Part shown: positions 48,301 to 60,145 of the stretch, piece after piece
How positions within the stretch are numbered: position 1 is the stretch's first letter
How the letters are laid out: each line of letters opens with the position of its first letter
Assembly: GCA_030272155.1 (NCBI GenBank)
Contig: CP126192.1
Location: 1,336,501-1,400,500 of the forward strand
Length of the DNA: 64,000 bases
Direction: 5' to 3'
From: Tetradesmus obliquus
Taxonomy: Eukaryota; Chlorophyta; Chlorophyceae; Sphaeropleales; Scenedesmaceae
Translations under genes and position numbers: made by a program
Notes under the pieces: generated by a model
Told to the model about the DNA's origin: nothing
Seen by the model: only the letters and a program-made list of their open reading frames with translations
Database searches by the model: none

Positions 48301-51300
48301 GCGAGTCCATCAGGGATGTCAAGCTGCTGATTGCTGCTGGTGGCGCTGGCTGCGTTCATGAGGTGCCCATCAGTGCTGAGGTGCGGCAGCCCGTGTGGAG
48401 CCTGCGGCTGCCAGGCGGGCAGCAGGTGGCACAGCGCAGCGAGGTGCCAGTGGTGCCGCTGCAGCCAGGCCAGTCGGAGCAGCTGGACTTCCAGCTTCAC
48501 AACGAAGGTGGGTGCAGGTGGTTACGACCGTACCCGCATGTCTGTGCAAGGGTGCTCTGCATGCGGACATGAAACACACTGTGGCAGTGGCCTCTTTGTT
48601 GATGCGACAACCCGCTTGCATGTCCATGTACGGCCAGCCTGCATTCCTTGCTGCAGAAACATACACTTTTGTAGCGCAAATCTAGAATACTGTAGGGCTG
48701 GCAGCCACCACCAGTACCCGACATTGATGAGACCAGAGCAACCAATCAACAACCAGCTATTGGGCTTCCAAGCAACACAATCACAAGTGTGTATTCTGCT
48801 ATGCTGCTCCTGCCTGCAGGTGACACCGTGCTGCACTATGAGCTGTCGGCAGGCCGCTTTGGCAGCCACCAGGGCAGCGTGGCAGTGGGCACCACCGCTA
48901 GCATACCAGTCATTTGTGCAGCTGACCAGTGCCCTCCTGGCAGCTACACAGAGCCATGCGTGATGGTTGTGCAGGGCACTCCGCAGCCGCTGCACTTTGC
49001 GCTTGGCATCACGTGCGGCAAGCCAGAGCTCAAGGTGCACCAGGTGCCAGTGGTGTTTACCATCAACGCACCTGATGATGCACTGCCGCAGAGCATCAAG
49101 AAGTTCCAGCAGCGCTACTGCGGCCCAGACGGCAGCTTCAGGGGTGCCAACAGGGAGTTCATCATCAGCAACGCTGGCAGCCTGCCGCTGGAGGTTGACT
49201 TCTGCCCGCAGCTTCAGCAGCAGGAGGTGCAGCCGACATGCGGCAGCTCCAAACTGCCGCTTACGCTGCAGCCAGCCAAGTTCAGCTACACCAGCAGCTT
49301 GAGCAGCAGCAGCAGCAGCAGCAGCGGCGGCGGGGGCAAGCTGCTGTTTGCCGCTAGGCCACAGCAGCTGGTGTATGGAGCCACAACAGACTTCAAAACA
49401 CTCATCAGCACGAACAGCAAGCACCAGCCACTTGCAGAGATCAGCTGCAGGCTCACTTGCAACGGCCCAAATGTAGAAGTGCAGCCTGCGGCAGTATACC
49501 TGCAGCAGCTGCAGCTGGGCGCGACAGCAGCAGGGCAGCTGAGCATCCGCAACACTGGCAATGCAACTGCTTACGTGTCTGTGGAGTACAACAGCTGTGA
49601 AGCTGAACAACTGGATGAGAGCTTTGAGATGGCAGTGACGCTCAGTGCCGCAGGCAAACTGCGGCCACTGCATCCATGCATACCTGGGCAGGTGTCAGCA
49701 GCAGACAGGCCCCTGGTGTGCCATGCGGGGCAGGCACTGCAGCTGGAAGTACAGGTGCTTGCAGGACAGCAGCCAGGGATGTACCAGAGCCGTGTAGCCG
49801 TGACGTGCCTCAATGGCATTGGCATGGACATGCAGCCAGCCACGATGCAGCTGCCTGTGCTTGTTGAAGTGGCGGCGGCAAGCACCAGTTCCAACAGCAG
49901 CAGCAGCGGCAGCAGCACTGGTGCCGCTGGCAGCCCAGGCAACAGCAATGCCAGCATTCCTCAGGCAGTGCCAGGCAGCACGCCCTTCCGCAGCATTGCA
50001 TGGGGCTCAGTGCCGCCTGCCCTACTGCAGCAGGTATGCTCCAGTTCAGCAGCTTTTGGTGCGGATGCAGGCATCATTGCTGTCGTGGCAGCTCAACTGC
50101 CAGCTGGTGGTCCTTCAGCAGAAGCAGCAGTGGCGGCATGGTCGCTGCTGCAGCGGCTGCACACCAACCCTGGAACAAGCCAACAGCAGCAGCTGATGGA
50201 GGCAGCGCTGCTGCTTGCTGGGCAGCTCAGCGCAGCTGACGTGCTTCAGGCGATGGACACCGGCAGTGCTGCTGCGAGGCCAGAGCTGCAGGCAGCCTGG
50301 GAGAGCTTGAAGGGGCTGCTAGCAGCTGCGGGCACGGCGTCGCAGCAGCTTTCAGTCTTCAATGCGGCTTTGCTGCAGGCAGCGCCAGCAGACACAGCAG
50401 CCGTCACCAACGCCCTGCTGCACCTGATTTCTGCGGAGCCTGAGCTGCTGCAGCCACCTGCAGTGAGTGCAGCCGTGGCAGCACTGCAGGCCAGCAACAT
50501 GGACCAGCAGCTCGCCCAGCAGCTGCAGCAGGCGCTGAAGCCAATGGCATCATCACTGGAGGGGCTGGCCAGCCTGCCCGAGCGGATGCAGGCCATCCTT
50601 GATGTAGCAGCAGGCCAGGCTAACGTTGCTTGCCACAGCAACAGCAGCAGCTGCAGCACATCCAGTGCAGCAGCCAATGCTGTTAGTGCAGCTACAGCAG
50701 TAGATTGGTTGGTCTCCAGAGCCCTACCTGGCAGCAGCAGCACCAGCTCGGCAATGGAGCTCAGCAACCAGGAGGCAGTACACCTCATGCAGCTGCTCGG
50801 CTTTGAGCCATCCAGTGCCATGGGCTTTGCTCAGCAGCTGCTGGAGTACGTGGCTGGGGCACCTGGAGACACAGCTGCCTTGGCAAGCATTGTGTCGCAG
50901 CTGCTGCCTGCAGATGTCAGGCGCATCGTGGCAGAGCTGCAGGCAGCAGGCGCGTCAGCATGCAGTGCTGGCAGCAGCGGAGGCAGCGGAGGCGCATCCA
51001 GCAGTGCCTGCAGCATCTCAGCAGCTGTGGCAGTGGCTGAGTCACCAGCAGGGCAGGAGCTGCTGCTGCCTGCGCAGCAGCATGAGATAGGCGCTGCGTT
51101 GCACAGCCTTGAGCTGCTGCTTGCAGCAGCAGAGCATGATGATGCCAACAAGCTGCGTGACGGCAGCATGTGCGCTCTTGCGCTGGCCACCAGGGCAAGT
51201 CCTGCCCTGTCGCAGCAGCTGCAGCAGCTGTGCATCGCCAAGCAGGCTGGGGACCAGCCCGCTGCAGTGCTGGAAGCAGCAGTCACGCTTGTCAAGTGCG

Positions 51301-51791
51301 TGCTGTTTGCCCCAGCCATGCAGCAGTATGCAGGTGCTCATGCACGCACCCTGCTCAACATCCTGCCGCTGCAGCAGCTGCTGCAGCATCACCGCTTTGC
51401 CGGGTGGGCAGATCTTCATCGCATTGTGCAACAGGCGGTAGTGCAGGAGCTGCTGCCAGAAGATACTGCCAGTACTGTGGCAAGCAGCCATCTACGCAGC
51501 CTGATCAGTGCTGTGCACAGCCGTGACACCAGCTGCCAGAGGGTTTGTACTCGTGCTGCCACTTTCATTGGAGCTTACACAGGCTTGCCCTTGGCAGGCG
51601 CCAAGCAGCTGCTGGCCCTCACCACTGAGGTTGCGGCACTGGCAGAAGCAGACGGCTGCAGCCCTTCACAGCAGTGGCAGCAGAGCTGGCTGGCAGCTCA
51701 GCGGCTGGGGCTGCTCCCAGACGCCACCTGGTCTGCAGTGCAGCAGCAGGGCAGGCACCTGCTGGAGAAGCCTAGTGCAGCAGCAGCATTG

Positions 51792-51826
<35 letters not shown>

Positions 51827-54800
51827 TGCCACCACAGCAGCGGGTGCCCCAACAACAACAGCAGGAGAGGGTGATGCAGCTCTGCATCCAGCTTCTGCAG
51901 GCAGTGCTTGGCTGCTGCAGGCTGCTGACTGCTTGCAGAAAGCAGCAGAAACAGCAGCGACCAACAGTCCACCAGACCAGCACCATGCACAACTGCTGCT
52001 GGCTATGCCTCAGCTGCTGCTTCCACAGCAGCTAGGCTCAGCTTACAGCAGCATGCTACTTGGCCTACAGCAGCTCTGCGACCAGACCTCCTGCAGCTCT
52101 CCTTCAGCTGCAGTGTTGGCAGAGCTTGCAGAGACAGTAAGGCCCCTTGCCAGCCAGCCATGTCAGCAGTCACTCAGTGTGCTGCAGCAGCAGCTGCTGC
52201 CACACGCAGCAGTGCTGTGCTCAGACCCCACTTCATGGGCTCACGCTCCAGGGCTGCTGCCGCTCAAGGTAGATGCACTGCTGCAGTTCCTGGCAGCAGC
52301 CACACAGCTGAAGCACATGCCAGGCTCTAGCAATGGCAGTAGCAACGACAGCAGCCGCGGTATAGCATTTGAGTTTGCACTTGAGCTGCAGCTGCTGCAG
52401 CACTGTGTTTTGATGGGTGTGCAGCACCCGGGTATGCAACGGCTGTGCTTCATGGGAGGTCTTGCAGCATTCTTTGGAATGGTGCAAGCAGCCAGCAGCA
52501 GCAGCAGCAGCCAGGGTGTTGAGTCCACTGCAAGCAGCAGCAGCAGCAGCAGCAGCAGCAAGAACAGCAGTGCATGCAACGGCAATGCTGGTGCTGGTGA
52601 CGAAGAAGCAATGAACAGCAATGGCACGCCAACAGCAGTCAATGCAGCAGGCCCCATACAGGGCACCGGCAGTTCTGATGTTGCCGTGGGCAGCAGCCAT
52701 GTACAAGCCAACACAGCAAGCAGTGCTGCAGCGAGTGCTGCCCTTGCTGCTCAGCAGGCAGGTGCAGCAGGAAGCAACACTAGCAGGGCTGTTGCTGCCG
52801 ACACTACCAGTGCAGAAGGCAGTGGCGGGGCAGCATCTGCCGGCACTGATAGCAGCCAGGGCAGTGTCGGCCCTGCTGGTGTTGCTGGCGCTGCTGGTGC
52901 TGCCGGTGCAGGCAGTGGTGATGCAGAATCTGCAGGGAACGGCGGCGGCCAGGGCAGTGTTGGTGCTGCTGGTGCTGCCGATGTTGCCGCTACAGGTGGC
53001 AGCAGTGAGGCAGCTCCAGCAGGCAGTGGCGGCAGCCAGGGCAGTGCTGGTGCTGAAGGTGCAGGTGGCAGCAGTGATGCAGCATCTGCCGGCAGCAGCG
53101 GCAGCCAGGGCAGTGCTGGTGCTGCTGGTGTTGCCGGTACAGGCAGCAGCAGTGATGCAGCTGCAGCAGGCAGTGGCGGTAGTCAAAGCAGCGCTGGTGC
53201 TGGTGGTACAGGCGGCAGCGGTGATGCAGCATCGGCAGGCAGTTGTGGCAGCCAGGGCCGCACTGGTGCTGCTGGTGCTGCCGCTGCAGGTGGCAGCAGT
53301 GATGCAGCATCGGCAGGCAGTTGTGGCAGCCAGGGCCGGACTGGTGCTGCTGGTGCTGCTGGTGCAGGTGGCAGCAGTGATGCAGCGTCTGCAGGCAACA
53401 CCGGCTGCCAAGGCAGTGTTGATGCAGCTGGTGCTGCTGGCAGTACAGGAGCTGCAGGTGCAGGCGGCAGCAATTATGCAGCTGCAGCAGGCAGTGGCAG
53501 CAGCCAGGGCAGCACTGGTGCTGCTGGTTTTGCCGCTACAGGCGGCAGCAATGATGCAGCTGCAGCAGGCAGTGGCAGCAGCCAGAGCAGCACTGGTGCT
53601 GCTGGTTTTGCCGCTACAGGCGGCAGCAATGATGCAGCTGCAGCAGGCAGTGGCAGCAGCCAGGGCAGCACTGGTGCTGCTGGTGTAGGTGGCAGCAGTG
53701 ATGCAGCATCTGCAGGCAGCAACGGCAGCCAGGGCAACACTGGCGCTGCTGCTGCTGCTGCTGCTGGTGCAGGTGGCAGCAGTGATGCAGCATCTGCAGG
53801 CAACACCGACGGCCAAGGCAGTGCTGGTGCTGCTGGTGCTGCTGGTGCAGGTGGCAGCAGTGATGCAGCATCTGCAGGCAGCAGCAGCAGCAGCCAGGGC
53901 AGTGCTGGTACTGCTGGTGCTGCCGGTGCAGGTGGCAGCAGTGATGCAGCATTGGCAGGCAACAGCAGCAGCCAGGGCAGTGCTGGTGCTGCTGGTGCTG
54001 CCGGTGTTGCTGGTGCAGGCGGCAGCAGTGATGCAGCTGCAGCAGGCAGCAGCAGTGATGCAGCTGCAGCAGGCAGCAGCAGTGATGCAGCTGCAGCAGG
54101 CAGTGGCGGCGGCCAAGGCAGTGTTGGTGCTGCTGGTGCTGTTGGCACTGCAGGTGGCGACAGTGATGCAGCATCGGCAGGCAACGGAGGCAGCCAGGGC
54201 AGTGCTGGTGCTGCTGGTGCTGCTGGTGCTGCCGGTGCAGGCGGCAGCAGTGATGCAGCTGCAGCAGGTAGTGGCGGCAGCCAGGGCAGCGCTGGTGCTG
54301 CTGGTGCTGCTGGTGCTGCCGGTGCAGGAAGTGGTGATGCAGCATCTGCAGGCAACAGCAGCAGCCAGGGCAGCGCTGGTGCTGCCGGTGCTGCTGGTGC
54401 AGCTGGAAGCAGTGATGCACCAGCGGCAGGCAACGGCGGCAGCCAGGGCAGCGCTGGTGCTGCTGATGCAAGTGGCAGCAGGGATGCAGCATCGGCAGGC
54501 AATGGCAGCAGCCAGGGCAGTGCTGATGCTGCTGGTGCTGCCAGTACAGGCAGCAGCAGCGATGCAGCTGCAGCAGGCAGTGGCGGCAGTCAAAGCAGTG
54601 CTGGTGCTGCTGGTACAGGTGGCGGTGGTGATGCGGCATCTGCAGGCAGCAACGGTAGCCAGGGCAGCGCTGGTGCTGCTGGTGCTGTTGGCAGTGCAGG
54701 TGGTGACAGTGATGCTGCATCTGCAGGCAGTGGTGACAGCCAGGGCAGTGCTGGTGCTGCTAGTACAGGCAGCAATGGTGACGCAGCATCTGCAGGCAGC

Positions 54801-57800
54801 AACGGCAGCCAGGGCAGTGCTGGTGCTGCTGGCAGTGCAGGTGGCGACAGTGCCGCTGGTGCAGGCAGTGGTGGCGCAGCTGGTACAGGCAGTGGTGGTG
54901 CCGCTGGTGCAGGTGGCAGTGGCGGCGCAGCTGGTACAGGCAGTGGTGGTGCTGCTGGTGCAGGTGGCAGTGGCGGCGCAGCTGGTACAGGCAGTGGTGG
55001 TGCTGCTGGTGTAGGTGCAGGTGGTGGTGGGAGTGGCGGGTCAGGTGCTTCGGTTGGCGGTGCAGGTGGCAACGGTGGTGTGATACCAGGCAGCTTAGGC
55101 CAAGGCAGCGTACCTCCTGCCATCTCCATACTGGCTGGGGCCGCCGCTGCTGGTGCATCCACTGCTGCCAGCAGCACTGCAGCATCAGCTGCTGCAGCCC
55201 TGGGTATTGCTGCCCGCTTGGGCGGAGCTGCAAGGAGCAGCAGCAATGCTGCAACAGGACAGGCTGGAAGCAGCAGCGGCATTGACGGTGTCGCAGCTGC
55301 TGTCAGCAGCCACAGCAACGCTAGCCAGTCTTATACAGGTGCAGCAAGCAGGGGCAGCAGTAGCAGCTCTGCACATCAGGCAGTTGAAGTTACCCTGAGT
55401 GCAGCTGGTAGTGCAGTTGCAAGCACTGCTGGTAGTGCAGCAGCACCAGCCAGCAGCGTGAGTGCTGCAACAGCACACGCTGGTAGTGAAGCCGCACAGA
55501 ACAGCAGCCGCAGCAGCAACGCAGGCAGAAGGGTTCGCGCTGCCACTGGCAGTCACGTGCGAGCCACCACAAGGGCTGCCATACGCACATCCCGGCATGC
55601 TGCACAGCCTAGCTCCACGCCCAGCGCTGCTTCTGCTGCGGTTGGTGGTGGCCAAGTTGGGCTGAATGCTGAGCCAGAAGTTGGAAGCCACAGCAGCAGC
55701 ACCGGCAGTGCAGACGATGCGCGTGACGCTGCAGACAGCAGCAGTGCCGGTGCCATGGATGGTGCAGCAAGCAGTGACAGCAGCCCGGACGCAAGCAGTG
55801 CACCAGCTGCTGCCCTGCTGTCGGATCGTGAGCAGGAGCTGCTAGCACAAGGTGTCAGCAAGGCCATGCAGCAGTGCAGCAGCAGCCTGGCCAGCTGCAG
55901 GGGCAAGCTGGCGTCAGGGGCTGCAGCACTGCATCAGGGCAGGGGATACAGCAGCAGCGCCGCCGGCTACCCTGCCGCTACACTGCTGATGCAGAGTTTG
56001 GCAGATGTCAAACAAGCTGCCAATGCTTGGGAAACAGGTGGGTGCACACAAGCCAAACTGCTGACCTAGTGGCAGCATGGCGAGTGGATTACTTGTGTAT
56101 GCAGCGCGGGATGCAGCACCATGGTTGTCCCTGGCGTACATGATGGCTGCAGCAACTGTGATATACACGCATGGCAGAGAGCTTGTGCACCTGAGCAGTC
56201 ACCAGCAGCGCATGAACGTGGACAAGTAGACCTTCACGCCAGGCTGTTGCAAGGCACGGTTGTGCACCACCTTACCATGCCTGCATCTGCCTGCGCTGCT
56301 GCTGTGCCCCTGCCAGGCTTCAGCTCTGCCTGCAGGCTCATCCAGGGCCGCTCCACACACGCTGTGGCAGTGGCTGCCGGGGAGATGGTCATGCAGGTGG
56401 GCCTTGTGCTGCTCACACATGCGCAGTTGTAACCGCATGTGGAGTGCAGTGACTGCCTGCCAGGGTTGCATGAACAAGCAGTAGTGCTTAGGACAGGCAG
56501 CTGTGACGTAGCTTGTGCTGTGCTGCAGGCATACAATGTGCGGGCACAGCAATCCTGCGCTTGCTTACTGCTATCCACCGGGTTGATGGACTGGGCAGTG
56601 CACTTGCAGGCGTTTACACCACGGTTTCATGTCCCCTGAAGTATTCCGCCGCACTGCTGCACCTGCAGGGCATACAAATGCTGCAGACCATCACCGCTCT
56701 GAAGCTGCAGGCAGGTGTGATGGAGCAAGGTGCAGCAGAGGCAGTTGCAGTTGAAGAGCACAGCATCCGCTGCCTGCTGGCTGCTCTGCCGCCTGACAGG
56801 CTGCCGCCGCAGGTGCAGCGGCAGCTGCAGGAGCTGGGCATACAGTATGGCAGCGGCGCGGCAGGCGCTTCAGCAGCAGATGCAGCAGAGGACTTTGAGC
56901 TGCCTGAGGATGATGCAGCAGCACTGCCAGGCGCCGACAGCACTGACGCCAAGGCCAGGGAGCTTGCAGAGATGGCTGCACACTTCAGCAGCAGCGCAGA
57001 CCTGAGTTACGTCCTGCAGCATCTGGATGAGTTGGCGGCTTCCTCTGCAGCAGCACGCGAGGATGACGAGGGGCACATGCCTGGCACGCGTCTGCTGTCT
57101 GCGTCCAAGGCAGCAGCAGAACCAGCGGGAGCCACGCCTGACAACCTGCTGCACCTTGACCAGGACATTGAGCTCACAGCTGAGGATCTGGCTGTAGATA
57201 CCTCGCAGACAGCCGGTGCTGCAGATGGCACACAGCCAGATGCAGCCGGGCCAGCAGGCTTGGGCAGCAGCAGCAGCAGCAGCAAGGGCGGCCAGCAGCT
57301 GGGCAGCATGCAGTGGCCGGGTGGCCTGGCGGGCGGCAAGGTGAACGTGCTGGGCCAGCTCAAGTCCAACAGGCGCGGATCGGTGCTGCCGCCCAGCAAC
57401 AGGCCTCTGGGCAAGAATGTGCAGATCAAGCCAAACCTGCAGGTAGGCTGCGTACAGTGCTGATTTGCCATGGGCGCAGGCATTGTTCTGCTGTGGTTTG
57501 CATGCACGCTTACATGTGAGGCGCAACACGCGTCATTGCAGCCGTACAAAACCTTCAGACAATGGCTGCTGTTTGTGAGGTGGTTTGCAGCAGCATACGG
57601 CCACCAAGAATGCACAGAATACAGGTTGAAATGTACTGGTGGTTGCCCTTGACACACCAACTGCGTCTGAGTTTGCCCGAGGTGCAGCTGGACCTGTCTG
57701 CAGGCAACTAAGCAAGCTTTCCGCACCTTGCTGCTTCTCTGGCTGCCTTGCTGCCTGCAGGTCAGCGGCCCGACGCCAGAGTTTGAGCTGGCAAGGACAG

Positions 57801-60067
57801 CTGTCGGCCGCATCACCATCGATCCAAAGATCAAGCAAGACGTGCTGGCAGCCAGCAACCTTGCAGAGCTCTACCAGCAGGCAGGCACCAGCCGCAAGCA
57901 GGGCCAGCACGGCAGCAGGAGCAGCACAGCGGCTGCTGCTGCGCGCAACAGCGCAGCTGCTGCTGCAGCTGTTGGATCGGCAGCAGCAGCACTGCAAGCT
58001 GCTGCAGGGCAGCTGACCTACCAGCGCCTGGCCGCGAGTGCGCCCATGCAGAAGGCCAGCACGGTGGTGGTGCAGCAGCTGCTGCGCTACATTGAGCTCT
58101 TCTACAAGCGCAGCAGCGGGCGGCAGCAGCACTCCTTTGAGGTGGCAGTGCTGCTGGACAACAGCGGCAGCATGTCGCGCCTTGCTGATGAGACCAAGCA
58201 GGCGCTGGTGCTGCTGGCTGAGGTGCTGCGCCGGCTGGAGATGCGCTTTGCAGTGGTGCGCTTTGGCAGGGGGCATGGGCAGGTGGTGCTGAAGGGGCTG
58301 CAGGAGCCCTTCAGTGCTCAGGCGCTGCAGCTGGCGCTGGAGGCCATGACGTTTGACGAAGGCACGTACCCAGCCTCAGCCTGCGAGTATGTTGCGCGGG
58401 AGGTGTTCAAGGACGCACCAGCAATCAGCTCCAGCAGCAGCAATGGCGGCCAGGCATCACTGCCGGCAGCAGAAGCAGGGGTGGGCAGCAGTGGAGGCAG
58501 CAGCAGCCCTGAGATTGTGCACCACAGGCTGGTGCTAGCTCTGGTGGATGGTCTCACTCAGGAGATGCGAGCTGAGGTGAGGCCGCCTCTATGCCTGATG
58601 TAATGGCTCCAAACAGCCGCACATACCGACATGTCGCTTCTTCCTCTCAGTGTGCTGATGCCTTGAGTTGTGCCAAAAGACAGCAGTGCAGTACACCAGC
58701 TGGCCGTCTGCATGTTCTGCCTATCAGCAATTCTCCGGCATAAGCAAATGCTGCTGCTGCCGCTGGCCTGCTGCCCCTGCGGGCCCTGTTGCTCCCTGTC
58801 TGCTTTGCAGGACTACCTGAGCGCGCTGCAGCCCAAGGGCATCAAGCTGGCAGTGCTCAACCTGTACGACAGGCAGCAGGAGGAGATGATGGGCCGCATC
58901 AACGACCTGTGGGCAGCAGCAGCAGACCACGCAGAGACCCTCAGCAAGGAGCACGCAGCAGACATGTCCAAGGTGGTGGCAAAGCTCATCACCTCATACC
59001 TGGACAGCGAGCTGCAGCTGGCAGCAGCACCACCTGCTGCGCAACCTGCACACGCAGCTGGTACCAGCTTCGCAGCAAACACTAGCAGCAGCAGTAGCAG
59101 CAGCAGTAGCAGCACCAGGCAGCCTCTTGCTGCCGCTGCCGAGCTGCCAGCGCTTGCAAGATTGAACGCTCCATCTCTGAGCACGCAGCCGCTCTTGCTG
59201 CCTGTGCTCAGCAAAGGCCTGGCAGCGCTGGGTGCGGTCAGCTACGATGCAGCAGCACTGCAGGGTGGCGTTGAGCCCGCGGCAATGTTCAGACACAGCC
59301 CTGTTGGCGCGAGAATTCCCTTTGCAGCAGCCCTGGCAGCAGAGGACGCAGCAGGCAGTGCTCATGACAGCAGCAGCGCCAGCAGCCCTGCCCTGCAGCT
59401 GCAGGTGGAAGCTGCTCAGGCCCAGCTCGCAGAGTACTGCAGTAGCATCCGCCAGAGCCCGCTGCACTCGACAACGCTGCAGCAGGTTGAGGAGCAGTGG
59501 CGGCTTGCATTGGCCAGGCCAGCAGTGCAGGGGCAGGTCAACCGCCTGGTGGAGGTGCTTGAGGGCGCTGTACTGCCACACAACAAGCACACGCGGCGCC
59601 GTGCAGAGGAATCCGGCCCCACCCTGCACCTGCAAGGACTTATCAAGGCTGTCATCAGCAACTACAGCAGCCACAAGATCTTTGCGCGCAAGACCGCAGG
59701 CGGCAAGCGCACCTACCAGGTTGCGCTGCTGCTGGACGTCTCGCAGTCCATGCAGGGGCACCTGCAGCAGTGCAGCCTGGAGGTGCTGGCCATGCTGGCT
59801 GATGCGCTGGGCAAGGTGGGGCTGGACGACTTTGTGGTGATGACGTTTGGTGCTGCGCCTGTGCTGGTCAAGGGGCCTGACACGGCCTGGGACCAGGCCA
59901 GCCAGCTGGCACTGCTGGAGCAGGTCAACTGCAAGCCAGGTGAGGGATGAAGTCAAGGTTGCGAATGTCTGGGCTAATCAATGGGACAGCATGGCAGTCA
60001 CAGCTTGCTTGCTTTGCTTTTTGTATGCTTTGATTGCTCGCTTGCTTGCGTGCATGCGAGTGTGCGA

Positions 60068-60145
<78 letters not shown>

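Noticed and set aside
52233-54593. A 786-codon minus-strand open frame rich in Thr, Ser, Cys and Ala
   Set aside because: It is the antisense of the Gly/Ala/Ser repeat. Repeats with a 3-divisible unit stay open in several frames, and the plus-strand frame continues into real domains on both sides.
52621-55014. Long plus-strand frames reading LVLLVLPVQVAAVMQ, resembling membrane protein
   Set aside because: They are a shifted frame of the same repeat with no flanking coding support.
52800-55090. Regular repeat spacing that might suggest a CRISPR-like array
   Set aside because: The units are contiguous, degenerate and coding, with no unique spacers, in a eukaryotic gene.
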